A stretch of 45,554 nt of DNA from contig NZ_JAQFWQ010000054.1 in the NCBI RefSeq assembly GCF_027706725.1, positions 1-45,554 of the forward strand, written 5' to 3'. This DNA is from Nocardiopsis endophytica (GTDB taxonomy: Bacteria; Actinomycetota; Actinomycetes; Streptosporangiales; Streptosporangiaceae). Below are positions 1 to 10,254 of this stretch, piece after piece (position 1 is the stretch's first letter; the number at the start of each line of letters is the position of its first letter). The notes under the pieces are model-generated. The model was not told the DNA's origin and searched no databases. It was given only the letters and a program-made list of their open reading frames with translations. The position numbers were made by a program, and so were the translations under genes.

Positions 1-52
1 GAAGGTGCTGTCATTCCGGCGGTTTTGACAGCACTCCTGTCGAGATCATCGC
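1..52 (-). repeat. 62-64 bp hairpin element, copy 1 (cut by window edge)
   Basis: Read on the minus strand it starts GATGATCTCGAC and contains the inverted pair GTGCTGTCA/TGACAGCAC around a CGGCGGTTT-type loop. The far end, which should read CGAGATCAAC, lies outside the window. It matches the complete copy at 18652-18714 in its terminus, stem and loop. Function unknown; it could be a MITE-like element or a transcription terminator. Confidence 0.7.
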
Positions 53-59
53 CAGGAAG

Positions 60-470
60 GGGGCACGGGGGCGGCGGCCGCCACGAACGCGGACGACCGC
101 GCACCCTGCCCACCGCGCCGCCCACCTGGACCGCGAGGGACCGGACGGACGGCAGGCAGGGCCGGGGAACCACCCCGCTCACTCCGTCGCCGCCATCCAC
201 GGCGACCACGCACACGCCGCACGGCCGACAGCGCTACCGCAGGGGCCGCCCACTTCCGTCGTCGCCGCCCCCACCTCACGCCCCGGCGGCCCGCCGCCCG
301 GCCGGGGCCCTCAAGCGGGGGGCCTGTCCAGCCGCCCCGGAGCGAGAGAAGCCGGGAAGGCGGCAAGCAGGGCCCGGGGAACCACCCCGCTCACTCCGTC
401 GCCGCCAATCACGGCGACCACGCACACGCCGCACGGCCGACAGCGCTGCCGTACGGGCCGCCGACCTGGT
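60..470 (-). repeat. Two units of a ~215 bp intergenic repeat (left array)
   Basis: Two head-to-tail units on the minus strand, with cores 212 bp apart (CAGCGCT at about 229 and 441). Each core reads AGCGCTGTCGG, then GCGTGTGCGTGG, then a hairpin with stem GTCGCCG/CGGCGAC, then a GGTTCCC-rich stretch. The same units lie in the opposite orientation at 44801-45540 and, more diverged, at 16882-17165. Open frames here are not conserved between copies and lack ribosome sites, so I see no gene in 53-508. Confidence 0.8.
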
Positions 471-508
471 TTCGATCGCCCGCTCCGGAGGCCTCACCTC
501 TCCCCTGG

Positions 509-2077
509 CTACTCGTCCTCTAGCAGTCTCAAGGCGATCCACAGCTCGGTCCTGTAGTCCGGGTCCGACAGGTCTCCCGGGAGCAGCTTCCGGATGCGGT
601 TGATCCGGTACCGCAGTGTGTGGCGGTGGATCCCCAACCGCTCCGCCGCCGCGTCCCACCGCCCCGATGCGGCCAGGTACCCGCGCAGGGAGGCGACCAA
701 ATCCTCGGCCGACCGCTGCTCCAACAGCGGCGCCAGCACCTCGCCCGCCATGCGCCTTCCCGCCCGGCCCCCGAGCAGCCCCAGGAACCCTCCCGGAAGC
801 TCGGACGCCCTGACCATCCCCTTGCCCTCGGCCGCCGCCGCCTCCAGCGCGCGCTCCGCCTCGGCGCGGGCCGCCGGCAGGCCCTCCAGGTCCGTCGGAC
901 GGCTCACGCCGACGCTCCCTCGCACGGCCTCGGCCAGCGCCTCCCCCGGGGCGGCCGACACCGGCCCCACCAGCACGGCCCTGTCCCCGATCCGCCCCGC
1001 CAAGCATCCGCGCGGCGTGTGCAGGTGCGGCACGGCCGATCCGGCCTCGTCGCCCGAGGACCCCGCCGAGGCCCCCGCCGACGCCCCCGCCTCGGCCACG
1101 GCGACCTCCAGCGGCGGCTCGGGCAGCGCCTTGCGCAGCCGCTCGGCCCGTCCTCCCGCCAGGTCCAGCTCTCCGTCGAGCAGCGCCTCCAGCACCCCGG
1201 CGGCCAGCTCCCCCTCCTCAGGGGCGCGGTGCTCCAGTTCCAACGACATCAGCGACGCCGCGGCGCTCACCAGCGTGCGCTCATCGGCCCCGAGCCCGTG
1301 CGATGCCCCCACCGCCAGGAACCCGCGCACGCGCCCGCCCACGCCCAACGGCTGTAGCGAGACGCTCTCCCCTTCCGACGACACCGACGCCCCCGAGGGG
1401 CGGCGGGCCGCGCGCAGACGGGCCACCTCCCCCTCCAGATCCCCCGCGCGCGCTGCGGCGGCCTCGGGGGTCGCGTGCCGCGCGCGCCCGTCCCGGTCGA
1501 GCAGCAGCACCCACCACCGGGACGGCTCGCCACCCCCCGCACGGCCCGGCACCGCCCGGGCCGGGGACGCCCCCTTCGCCAGTTCCGCGCCCAGCCGCTC
1601 CACGACCGCGCGGTCTCCGCGCAGCGCCGCCTGGGTGAGCCTGCGCTGCGCCGCGAAGGCCCGCGTCAGCCCCTCGTACTCCTCCTGGGCGAGCAGGCGG
1701 GAGACCTCCTTGCCCACCGCGATGAACGGCGTCGGCCGGGGCACCTCGATCAACGGGAGCCCCGCCTCCTCGGCCGCCTCCACCAGCGACGGGGGCACCC
1801 GCTCGTGCGCCACTCCGCTGCCGAACCCCAGCCCGGCGGCGCCGCTGTCGGCCAGCCGCCGCGTGTAGGCGGCGAGGGCGTCCGCCCCGCCCCCGCCCTC
1901 GGGCCACCGGATGCCGGTGGTCAGGACCAGCTCCCCGCCTTCGAGGTAGGGGGTGGGGTCGGTGAGCTCGCTGATGGCGACCCAGCGCACCGGCCGGGAC
2001 TCGGCGTCCGGACCGCCGGCGCGCAGCCGCAGGCCGAGGCGGGGGGTGCGCAGGACGGCGCCCAGTGTGGGAGGCAC
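509..2077 (-). CDS. PucR family transcriptional regulator
   Basis: A 522-residue regulator of the PucR/CdaR type. The N-terminal PucR domain spans about residues 1-120 (PPTLGAVLRTP..., then WVAISELTDP and GGELVLTTGI). A CdaR GGDEF-like middle follows, and a C-terminal helix-turn-helix of the HTH_30 type (LGIHRHTLRYRINRIRKLL) sits near residues 480-500. The GTG start at 2077 is chosen because GGAGAGGGGG lies just upstream and the PucR domain begins there; the open frame extends to 2335 but that extension has no domain. It is divergent from the transaminase gene at 2277, which it probably controls. PucR proteins usually regulate purine, amine or amino-acid catabolism; the effector is unknown. 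Confidence 0.88.
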   Translation of the reverse strand: MPPTLGAVLRTPRLGLRLRAGGPDAESRPVRWVAISELTDPTPYLEGGELVLTTGIRWPEGGGGADALAAYTRRLADSGAAGLGFGSGVAHERVPPSLVEAAEEAGLPLIEVPRPTPFIAVGKEVSRLLAQEEYEGLTRAFAAQRRLTQAALRGDRAVVERLGAELAKGASPARAVPGRAGGGEPSRWWVLLLDRDGRARHATPEAAAARAGDLEGEVARLRAARRPSGASVSSEGESVSLQPLGVGGRVRGFLAVGASHGLGADERTLVSAAASLMSLELEHRAPEEGELAAGVLEALLDGELDLAGGRAERLRKALPEPPLEVAVAEAGASAGASAGSSGDEAGSAVPHLHTPRGCLAGRIGDRAVLVGPVSAAPGEALAEAVRGSVGVSRPTDLEGLPAARAEAERALEAAAAEGKGMVRASELPGGFLGLLGGRAGRRMAGEVLAPLLEQRSAEDLVASLRGYLAASGRWDAAAERLGIHRHTLRYRINRIRKLLPGDLSDPDYRTELWIALRLLEDE

Positions 2078-2102
2078 GGCGCCCCCTCTCCGAACTCTCA
2101 CC

Positions 2103-2118
2103 GGAGAGCACGCTCTCC
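2103..2118. promoter_or_regulatory. Candidate operator between divergent PucR gene and gabT
   Basis: Perfect inverted repeat GGAGAGC-AC-GCTCTCC in the 199 bp between the two divergent starts, 26 bp upstream of the PucR GTG. Position and symmetry suit a binding site for the adjacent regulator. This is inference only. Confidence 0.35.
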
Positions 2119-2276
2119 AGAATGGCCAACCGGGTGCCGCGATTTTATCCGGATGGGAGAGGGCTGGGCCCACGGCGCGGCCGTAGGGTCGGGGCGTCGC
2201 GCCGGTCCCCCCGACCGGCGCCCCACCGTCCGGCGCGCGGGGGCGCGCCGCCGAGCAGAGAGGGAGGACGGCACCC

Positions 2277-3617
2277 ATGGCCAGCACCGAGGTCGCCCAG
2301 GCCCGGCGGATCGTCACCGAGATCCCCGGCCCCAAGTCCCAGGCGCTCCAGGAGCGCAGGAAGAAGGCGGTCGCCCAGGGCGTCGGGAGCGTCCTTCCGG
2401 TCTACGTCCAGCGCGCGGGCGGGGGCATCGTCGAGGACATCGACGGCAACTCCCTCATCGACTTCGGTTCCGGCATCGCCGTCACGAACGTCGGCAACGC
2501 CGACCCGCGGGTCGCCGAGCGCGCGGGCGAGCAGCTCTCGCGCTTCACCCACACCTGCTTCATGGTCAACCCCTACGAGGGGTACGTGGAGGTCGCCGAG
2601 GCCCTCAACCGGCTCACCCCCGGGGACCACGAGAAGCGCTCGGTGCTGCTCAACAGCGGCGCCGAGGCGGTGGAGAACGCGGTCAAGATCGCCCGCAGTG
2701 CGACCGGCCGCCAGGCCGTCGTGGTGTTCGACCACGCCTACCACGGGCGCACCAACCTCACCATGGCGCTGACCGCGAAGAACATGCCCTACAAGCACGG
2801 CTTCGGCCCGTTCGCCGGCGAGGTGTACCGGATCCCGATGGCCTACCCGTTCCGCTGGCCCACCGGCCCGGAGCAGTGCGGGCGCGAGGCCGCCGCCCAG
2901 GCGATCGACCAGGTCACCAAGCAGGTCGGCGCGGAGAACGTGGCCGCCGTGCTGATCGAGCCGATCCAGGGTGAAGGCGGGTTCATCGTCCCGGGCGAGG
3001 GCTTCCTCCCGGCGCTGGCCGACTTCTGCCGCGACAACGGCATCGTGTTCGTCGCCGACGAGGTGCAGACGGGCTTCGCCCGCACCGGCCGGATGTTCGC
3101 CTGCGAGCACGAGGGCGTCGTGCCGGACCTGATCACCACCGCCAAGGGCATCGCCGGGGGCCTGCCGCTGGCCGCGGTGACCGGGCGGGCCGACCTGATG
3201 GACGCCGTGCACGGCGGCGGCCTGGGCGGCACCTACGGCGGCAACCCGGCCGCCTGCGCGGCCGCCCTCGCCTCGATCGAGGCCATCGAGTCCGACGGGC
3301 TGGTGGAGCGCGCCGAGGCGATCGGCGAGCGGATGCTCTCCCGCCTGCGCGCGCTGGCGGAGAGGCACGGCATCATCGGCGACGTGCGCGGGCGCGGCGC
3401 GATGGTCGCCATCGAGCTGGTCCAGGGGCCGGACGACAAGACGCCCAACGGCGAGGCGCTGGGCAAGGTGGTCTCCTACTGCCACCAGCAGGGCCTGGTA
3501 CTGCTGACCGCCGGGACCTACGGCAACGTCATCCGGATGCTGCCCCCGCTGGTGATCGGCGACGACCTGCTCGACGAGGGCCTGTCCATCATCGAGGAGG
3601 CCTTCGCCCGCCTGTAG
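2277..3617 (+). CDS. gabT: 4-aminobutyrate aminotransferase (class III PLP enzyme)
   Basis: A 446-residue cytoplasmic class III aminotransferase, full length for GabT. It moves the amino group of GABA (or a similar omega-amine) to 2-oxoglutarate, giving succinate semialdehyde and glutamate. The PLP-binding lysine is K290 in TTAKGIAGG; FVADEVQTGFARTG holds the cofactor-contacting Asp, and LNSGAEAVENAVK and DHAYHGRT are family motifs. The ATG at 2277 follows AGGGAGGA. It is divergent from the PucR regulator and followed by a strong terminator, so it is probably monocistronic. No succinate-semialdehyde dehydrogenase is adjacent; the nearest aldehyde dehydrogenase is the MmsA type at 5459. Confidence 0.9.
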   Translation: MASTEVAQARRIVTEIPGPKSQALQERRKKAVAQGVGSVLPVYVQRAGGGIVEDIDGNSLIDFGSGIAVTNVGNADPRVAERAGEQLSRFTHTCFMVNPYEGYVEVAEALNRLTPGDHEKRSVLLNSGAEAVENAVKIARSATGRQAVVVFDHAYHGRTNLTMALTAKNMPYKHGFGPFAGEVYRIPMAYPFRWPTGPEQCGREAAAQAIDQVTKQVGAENVAAVLIEPIQGEGGFIVPGEGFLPALADFCRDNGIVFVADEVQTGFARTGRMFACEHEGVVPDLITTAKGIAGGLPLAAVTGRADLMDAVHGGGLGGTYGGNPAACAAALASIEAIESDGLVERAEAIGERMLSRLRALAERHGIIGDVRGRGAMVAIELVQGPDDKTPNGEALGKVVSYCHQQGLVLLTAGTYGNVIRMLPPLVIGDDLLDEGLSIIEEAFARL

Positions 3618-3649
3618 CGGCCGCCGCCCGAGACGGCCCCTCCCCGCCT

Positions 3650-3689
3650 GAAGGGCCCACGCCCCCGTCCATGGGGGCGTGGGCCCTTC
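3650..3689 (+). terminator. Strong intrinsic hairpin after gabT
   Basis: Perfect 17 bp stem (3650-3666 with 3673-3689) and a 6-nt loop, 33 bp after the gabT stop. It has no T-tract, as is usual in high-GC actinomycetes. Confidence 0.8.
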
Positions 3690-3737
3690 GCGATAGAAAG
3701 GGGATGCGGGAGGGTCCCCCGTTCCTGAGGAGGCGGC

Positions 3738-4556
3738 ATGGTGGATGTGGCCATCGGGCAGTACGCGCCCGGCGAGGACAAGCGGCGCAACCTGGACACG
3801 GCGCGCGCGATGGTCGGCGAGGGCGTGGCGCGCGGCGCGCGGGTGGTGCTGCTGCCCGAGTACGCGATGTTCACCGCGCCGCGCACCGACCACCGGTTCG
3901 TCGAGTCCGCCGAGCCGTTGGACGGCCCCTTCCCGTCGGGGATCGCCGCGCTCGCCGCCGAGCACGGCGTCCACGTGGTGGCCGGCCTGAACGAGGCCCT
4001 GCCGTCGGCGCCCGGCCGGTTCTCCAACACCCTCGCGGCCTTCGGCCCGGACGGCTCCGTCGTCGCGCGCTACCGCAAGCTCCACCTGTACGACGCGTTC
4101 GGCGCCCGCGAGTCGGAGGTGGTCGAGCCCGGCCCGATCACCGACCCGGAGACCTTCACCTGCGACGGCGTCGTCTTCGGCCTGCAGACCTGCTACGACC
4201 TGCGCTTCCCGGAGGTGACGCGGCGGATCGCGGACGCGGGGGCCCAAGCCCTGCTGCTGGCCGCCGAGTGGGTGCCCGGCCCGCTGAAGGAGGACCACTG
4301 GACGACGCTGCTGCGCGCCCGCGCGATCGAGAACACCCTGTACGTCGCCGCGGCGGGGCAGAACGCGCCGACGGGGGCGGGCAACAGCGCGATCGTCGAC
4401 CCGATGGGGACGCGGATCGTCGCAATGGGTGAGCAGACGGGGGTAGCGGTCGGCCGTATCGACCCCGGGAGGGTGGCCGAGGTCCGGGAGAAGAACCCCG
4501 CTCTGCGACTGCGCCGGTTCACGGTGGTGCCCCGGAAGGCGGATCCCACCCCGTAA
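3738..4556 (+). CDS. Carbon-nitrogen hydrolase (nitrilase superfamily)
   Basis: A 272-residue single-domain nitrilase-fold amidohydrolase. The Glu-Lys-Cys triad is visible: E41 in LLPEYAMF, K114 in YRKLHLYDAF and C152 in LQTCYDLRFPE. Start ATG 3738 has GAGGAGG upstream. Substrate cannot be fixed from sequence. The DAFG and RFPE motifs fit the small omega-amidase / deaminated-glutathione-amidase branch, and the neighbouring transaminases would fit an omega-amidase or beta-ureidopropionase role. It stands between its own upstream terminator and a comparatively AT-rich gap, so it is likely transcribed alone. Confidence 0.85.
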   Translation: MVDVAIGQYAPGEDKRRNLDTARAMVGEGVARGARVVLLPEYAMFTAPRTDHRFVESAEPLDGPFPSGIAALAAEHGVHVVAGLNEALPSAPGRFSNTLAAFGPDGSVVARYRKLHLYDAFGARESEVVEPGPITDPETFTCDGVVFGLQTCYDLRFPEVTRRIADAGAQALLLAAEWVPGPLKEDHWTTLLRARAIENTLYVAAAGQNAPTGAGNSAIVDPMGTRIVAMGEQTGVAVGRIDPGRVAEVREKNPALRLRRFTVVPRKADPTP

Positions 4557-4647
4557 AAATCGGACAAACGGAAATATTCACCCGGAAGCCTTGGCCAAGT
4601 CTTCCCGATTCGACTACCAAGAGTTAAGCTTCATGGGCTTAGAGTCA

Positions 4648-4688
4648 CAGAAAACGGCCTGAGCCATTCCGGTCGCAGACCGTTTCTG
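4648..4688. promoter_or_regulatory. Inverted repeat in an AT-richer leader
   Basis: Arms CAGAAAACGG (4648-4657) and CCGTTTCTG (4680-4688) lie in the 197 bp leader of the gene at 4754. This leader is clearly richer in A/T than the rest of the window. It may be an operator or a leader structure; no partner is known. Confidence 0.3.
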
Positions 4689-4753
4689 GTTCAATAAGAG
4701 CCGATCTCTATAGGTCCGCCAGACTGTCCTAAACCACGGGGGGAGATGGGACG

Positions 4754-5011
4754 TTGAGCGGTCTGAGCATTGTGCCCCGACTGGGGGCCGCTGCCGACAC
4801 AACCGACATCTACACGTTCGAGCCGGAAGTGCTGAGTACGGCGCAGTGCATGGGGGACGCCTGCGCCATCTGCCACGTCCGCTGGCCGCGGCCGCGCCAC
4901 GCGTTGGGCGCCCTGCCCGACGGCAGCGAGGTCTACGGCTGCGCCGAGTGCGCGGGCATCGCCGCGGCGCACGACGCGCACGCGGGGGAACCCGAACTCG
5001 CGGCCCGCTGA
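4754..5011 (+). CDS. Small cysteine-rich protein, putative zinc-binding, function unknown
   Basis: An 85-residue protein that I do not recognise by name. It has Cys pairs near residues 32-40 (C-x4-C-x2-C in CMGDACAICH) and 62-65 (CAEC), a spacing that suggests a zinc ribbon-like site. The start is a TTG preceded by GGGGGGAG at good distance; an in-frame GTG at 4772 is the alternative. It stands alone between an AT-rich leader and a strong hairpin at 5148, so it is probably a monocistronic gene with its own regulation. The role is unknown. Confidence 0.6.
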   Translation: MSGLSIVPRLGAAADTTDIYTFEPEVLSTAQCMGDACAICHVRWPRPRHALGALPDGSEVYGCAECAGIAAAHDAHAGEPELAAR

Positions 5012-5147
5012 CAGGGCACCCGCACGCAGGTGTGGGCCCCTTCTCCTAGGGACGCCGTCCGAACACGCTGCGAGCGCCCACCGGGCCAGGGTCGTCAAGG
5101 CCGGGTGCACGCGCCGGAAGAGGGTCGACAGGACGGACGGAGAAGGT

Positions 5148-5188
5148 GGGTGCTCCGGGGCCAGGGGGAGAGCGGCCCCGGAGCACCC
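5148..5188 (+). terminator. Perfect 15 bp hairpin after the Cys-rich gene
   Basis: Arms GGGTGCTCCGGGGCC and GGCCCCGGAGCACCC with an 11-nt loop, about 136 bp downstream of the stop at 5011. No T-tract on the plus strand. Confidence 0.65.
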
Positions 5189-5361
5189 GACGCGCTCGCT
5201 TTCCATGGGGGGAGGAGGGGAAATGAGCGCATCTCCCGGAGTGGTCCGCGGTTCCGCCTCGGCGGCGGCGCCGAGCGCACCGCCGGGTGAGGCGAACCTT
5301 CCCCCACGATACTCCCTGTAGCGACCGCCCGACCTTGGGTAGGGCGATTCCGCCGGGGAAC

Positions 5362-5413
5362 CTTGAAAAACAGCCGGACCGCATCCCCTGAGCCGAGGCG
5401 GGGACGCGGTCCG
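5362..5413 (-). terminator. Rho-independent terminator of the transaminase-mmsA operon
   Basis: On the minus strand a 14 bp stem with one mismatch (5413-5400 with 5388-5375) is followed by GCTGTTTTTC. A T-tract is rare in this window, so this is the most classical terminator here. It lies 45 bp after the mmsA stop. Confidence 0.82.
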
Positions 5414-5458
5414 TAGCCGTGTGCCGATGCGCGCGGCCGCCCTCGGGGCGGCGCCGCG

Positions 5459-6958
<1,500 letters not shown>

Positions 6959-7018
6959 CGATGTCCTTCCGGTTCCACGTTGCCAGGTGGTTCTGTGCGG
7001 GCCGCGGCCCCGCCCGGG

Positions 7019-8317
7019 TCAGCCGCGGGCGGCGGCGTCCACCGCGCGGACCGCGTCGACGAGGGCGTCCCGGCCCTCGTGCGCCTCGTCCTCGGTGAGG
7101 GTGAGCGGCGGGGCCATCCGCAGCACGTTGCCGCGCAGGCCGCCCTTGCCGATGAGCAGCCCCCGCCGCCGGGCCTCCTCCAGCACCCGCGCGGCCAGCG
7201 CCGGGGCGGGCGCCCCCGTCTCCGGGTCGACCATGTCGACGGCGAACATCAGCCCCTTGCCGCGCACCCCGCCCACGGTGGGCAGGTCCGACAGCGCGGT
7301 CAGGCCGCCCAGCACGGCGCGGCCCAGCCGATCGGCGTTGGCCTGTAGGTCGTGGTCGAGGACGTAGTCCAGGGTGGCGTTGGCCGCGGCCATCGACACC
7401 GGGTTGCCGCCGAAGGTGGACAGCCCGTTTGCGGGCAGGGCGTCCATCAGGTCGCCGCGCGCCACGACGCCGCCGACGGCGAAGCCGTTGCCGAGCCCCT
7501 TGGCGAAGGTGAGCGCGTCGGGCACGACCCCGTGGTTGCCGATGCCCCAGAAGGAGGAGCCGGTGCGGCCCCACCCCGTCTGCACCTCGTCGGAGATGAA
7601 CAGCGCCCCGTACTCGTCGAGGACCTCCTTGTAGGCGGCGAGCAGCCCGTCGGGCGCCATGCTGAACCCGCCCACGCCCTGCACCGGCTCGGCGATCAGC
7701 GCGGCGGGGCCCCCTGCGGCCACGGCGGTGGCCAGAACCTCGCGCAGGTCCGCCACGCAGGCCTCGGTGTAGGCGGCGTCGTCCATGCCGCGGAAGGCCG
7801 GGTGGTCGCGGTCGGTGCCGTGCAGGTAGTGCACGTTGAGCGGGGACAGCGAGGAGTTCTTCCAGGCCGTGTTGCCGGTGACCGCCACGGCGCCGAAGGA
7901 GCGGCCGTGGTAGCTGTTGCGCATGGCGAGCACCTGGTCGGTGCCGCGCGCGTAGGTGGCCAGGAGCAGCGCGGTCTCGTTGGCCTCGGTGCCGGAGTTG
8001 GTGAAGAAGACCTTGGCGTCGGGGATCCCGGACAGCCGTGCGATCTTCTCGGCCAGTTCGACCTGGCCGCGGATCAGGTACAGGGTGGAGGTGTGCACCA
8101 CCCCGCGGGCGATCTGCCGTTCGACGGCCTCGCGCACCTCGGCCACGTCGTAGCCGAGCATGTTGGTGAGGATCCCGGCGAAGAAGTCGAGGTAGGTGTT
8201 CCCCTCGGCGTCGGTGACGCGGTTCCCCTTGCCGGAGGTGATCTCCATGGGGTCGTCGTAGTAGAGGGCGAGCCACGAGGGCATCACGGCGCGGTGGCGT
8301 TCGTGCAGTTCCGACAT
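7019..8317 (-). CDS. Class III omega-aminotransferase (beta-alanine/GABA type)
   Basis: A 432-residue PLP-dependent class III aminotransferase, first gene of the operon with mmsA. The PLP lysine is K273 in TFAKGLGNGF; ISDEVQTGWGRTG carries the conserved Asp, and NSGTEANETALL and NSYHGRSFG are family motifs. The ATG at 8317 (MSELHERH) with GAGG just upstream is preferred; the longer frame to 8500 has no domain support. Pairing with MmsA suggests beta-alanine or 3-aminoisobutyrate as donor, giving the semialdehyde that MmsA consumes. Aspartate transaminase labels seen for this family in databases are generic. Confidence 0.88.
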   Translation of the reverse strand: MSELHERHRAVMPSWLALYYDDPMEITSGKGNRVTDAEGNTYLDFFAGILTNMLGYDVAEVREAVERQIARGVVHTSTLYLIRGQVELAEKIARLSGIPDAKVFFTNSGTEANETALLLATYARGTDQVLAMRNSYHGRSFGAVAVTGNTAWKNSSLSPLNVHYLHGTDRDHPAFRGMDDAAYTEACVADLREVLATAVAAGGPAALIAEPVQGVGGFSMAPDGLLAAYKEVLDEYGALFISDEVQTGWGRTGSSFWGIGNHGVVPDALTFAKGLGNGFAVGGVVARGDLMDALPANGLSTFGGNPVSMAAANATLDYVLDHDLQANADRLGRAVLGGLTALSDLPTVGGVRGKGLMFAVDMVDPETGAPAPALAARVLEEARRRGLLIGKGGLRGNVLRMAPPLTLTEDEAHEGRDALVDAVRAVDAAARG

Positions 8318-8383
8318 GACCTCAGTCTCACCCCCGCCCGGCCGTGCGGCCAGCGCCACACTGTCGGTTCCGGGGACGCGGAT

Positions 8384-8398
8384 CTGACAGTCCGTCAG
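8384..8398. promoter_or_regulatory. Candidate operator between transaminase and second PucR gene
   Basis: Inverted repeat CTGAC-AGTCC-GTCAG in the 170 bp between divergent genes. It could bind the PucR regulator encoded at 8488. Short, so weakly supported. Confidence 0.25.
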
Positions 8399-8450
8399 CC
8401 CGTTTCCGGCGCGGCGCCTGTCACTCTGTAAAGTCGCGCCGTCATCGCAC

Positions 8451-8488
8451 TTACACACCGCAGGGCCGACCCCGTAGACTCCCCGATG
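8451..8488 (+). promoter_or_regulatory. Candidate leaderless promoter of the second PucR gene
   Basis: TTACAC (8451-8456), an 18 bp spacer and TAGACT (8475-8480) place the transcription start at about 8487-8488, exactly on the GTG start codon. No ribosome-binding site is visible, which fits a leaderless mRNA. Confidence 0.45.
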
Positions 8489-10113
8489 TGCTTCCCACAC
8501 TCGCCGAAGTCCTGCGCATCCCCGTCGTCGAGCGCGCCCGCCCCCGCGTGGTGGTGGGCGAGGACCTCCTCGGGGTCACCGTGCGCTGGGTGCACATCGC
8601 CGAGGTGACCGACCTGGCGCACCTGCTGCGCGGCGGCGAGCTGGTGCTCACCACCGGCATCGCGATGCCCGACTCCCCCGAGGCGCTGCGCCGCTACGTC
8701 GAGGACCTGGCGTCGGTCGGGGTGAGCGGAATCGCCGTGGAGCTGGGCCGCAAGTACGGCGCGGAGTCGGAGCTGCCGCGCGCGCTGCTGGAGGCCGCCC
8801 GCGAGGCCGGCATCCCGGTCATCGCGCTCGACCGCGAGACCCGCTTCGTCGAGATCACCGAGGCGGTGCACGTCCGGGTCGTCAACGAGCAGCTGGACGA
8901 GCTGCGCGAGTCCGAGCGGCTGCACGAGGTCTTCACCCGGCTGTCCGTGGAGGGCGCCCGCCCCGAGCACGTACTGCGCGAGGTCGCGCGCCTGTCCGAG
9001 TGCCCCGTGGTGCTGGAGAACCTCAACCACCAGGTGCTCCTGTGCGAGCTCGCCGGGGAGCAGCCCGAGGCCGTCCTGGCGTCCTGGGAGGGGCGCTCGC
9101 GCACGGTCCGCGGCGGCGGGCGCACCGTGCACGACAGCACCATGGGGTGGCTGGTGACCATGGTCGGCGCGCGCGGGCAGGACTGGGGGCGCCTGGTCCT
9201 GATCTGCGGGGCCTCCCCCTCGCCCCGCCAGTCCATGCTCCTGGAGCGCGCCGCGACCACGCTCGCCCTGGGGCGGCTGCTGGAGCGCCACCAGGAGAGC
9301 CTGGAGCGGCAGACGCACCGCACGATCATCGCGGGCATCGTCGACCGCTCCTACTCCGACCCGCAGGAGGCGCTGGTGCGCGCGCGGGCCGTGGGCGTCC
9401 CGCTGGACGGGCGCTCGCTCAGCGGGCTGGTGCTGCGGCTCCCCGAAGGCGGGACCGGCCTCGCCGCGCAGGCCCGCCTGTCCGACACCGCCGAGGCCAC
9501 CGCGCGCGCGTGCCGCGAGGTGCGGCTGCCCGCCCTGGTCGGGTCGCTCGACGACGTGCGCGTGGGCATCCTGCTGGCGCTCCCCCAGGGCCAGGACCCC
9601 GAGCCGCGCCTGCAGCGGCTGGCCGAGCGGGTGCGGGAACTCGTCGGCACCGGTCCGGTGCTGGCGGCAGGCTCGCACACCGACGACATCCGGGAGGTGC
9701 GCCGGTCCTTCCTGGAGGCCCGGCAGGTGGGCGACGTCGCCCTGCACCGGCCCGAGCGGCGGCCGCTGTACCGCCTGCCCGACCTGCACCTGCGCGGACT
9801 GCTCCACCTGTTCCGCGACGACGAGCGGCTGCAGACCTACGTGGAGCGGGAGCTGGGCCCCCTGCTGGCCTACGACGCCCGGCACGGCAGCGACCTGACC
9901 GAGATGCTGCGGCACTACCTGGAGGCGGGGCGCAACAAGGCGCTGGCCGCCACGTCGGCGCACCTGTCCCGGCCCGCCTTCTATGAGCGGCTGCGCCGCA
10001 TCGCCCGGGTGCTCGGCGCCGACCTGGACTCGGTGGAGACCTGCCTGTCCCTGCACGTGGCGCTGCTGTCGCTGGACTCGGTGCGCGACCGCCTCCCCGG
10101 CGAGACGCCCTGA
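8488..10113 (+). CDS. PucR family transcriptional regulator
   Basis: A 541-residue regulator. It has an N-terminal PucR domain (LPTLAEVLRIPVV, WVHIAEVTD, GGELVLTTGI), a GGDEF-like middle region, and a C-terminal HTH_30 segment (YLEAGRNKALAATSAHLSRP, YERLRRI) near residues 475-510. The start is set at GTG 8488, where the domain begins; the open frame reaches 8344 without domain content. It is divergent from the transaminase-mmsA operon, so it is the likely regulator of that operon. It resembles the PucR gene at 509-2077 in layout but is not a close duplicate by eye. Confidence 0.87.
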   Translation: MLPTLAEVLRIPVVERARPRVVVGEDLLGVTVRWVHIAEVTDLAHLLRGGELVLTTGIAMPDSPEALRRYVEDLASVGVSGIAVELGRKYGAESELPRALLEAAREAGIPVIALDRETRFVEITEAVHVRVVNEQLDELRESERLHEVFTRLSVEGARPEHVLREVARLSECPVVLENLNHQVLLCELAGEQPEAVLASWEGRSRTVRGGGRTVHDSTMGWLVTMVGARGQDWGRLVLICGASPSPRQSMLLERAATTLALGRLLERHQESLERQTHRTIIAGIVDRSYSDPQEALVRARAVGVPLDGRSLSGLVLRLPEGGTGLAAQARLSDTAEATARACREVRLPALVGSLDDVRVGILLALPQGQDPEPRLQRLAERVRELVGTGPVLAAGSHTDDIREVRRSFLEARQVGDVALHRPERRPLYRLPDLHLRGLLHLFRDDERLQTYVERELGPLLAYDARHGSDLTEMLRHYLEAGRNKALAATSAHLSRPAFYERLRRIARVLGADLDSVETCLSLHVALLSLDSVRDRLPGETP

Positions 10114-10116
10114 GGA

Positions 10117-10151
10117 CCGCCCTCCCCGGCGGTGCGCGGGCCGGAGGGCGG
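10117..10151 (+). terminator. Hairpin after second PucR gene
   Basis: CCGCCCTCCCCGGC (10117-10130) pairs with GCCGGAGGGCGG (10140-10151) with a two-base bulge, directly after the stop codon. Confidence 0.5.
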
Positions 10152-10254
10152 CCCGGCATGCACTACTTTGGATTCCGTCGCCCGGCGGGCGGCTCCCCAC
10201 CGATTCCCGTGCGGCCGCGCACGGCCACCGACGTTCACGCCAGCGGAGGACCAC

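Larger units (their letters stand above)
5012..5458. other. Non-coding gap between convergent genes
   Basis: No gene is supported in these 447 bases. They hold two terminators, one for each convergent gene, and a G+C-rich stretch with no other recognisable signal. Confidence 0.6.

Noticed and set aside
25-1007. Open frames inside the left repeat array
   Set aside because: Arg/Pro/Gly-rich, not conserved in frame between repeat copies, and no ribosome-binding sites.
2145-4298. 717-residue minus-strand open frame over gabT and the nitrilase gene
   Set aside because: It spans two clear plus-strand genes and a terminator, has biased His/Asp/Arg composition typical of antisense frames in high-GC DNA, and shows no domain.
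5148-5188. CRISPR-like repeat resembling GTGCTCC..GGAGCAC
   Set aside because: It is a single long perfect hairpin downstream of a gene and not repeated, so a terminator is the simpler explanation.
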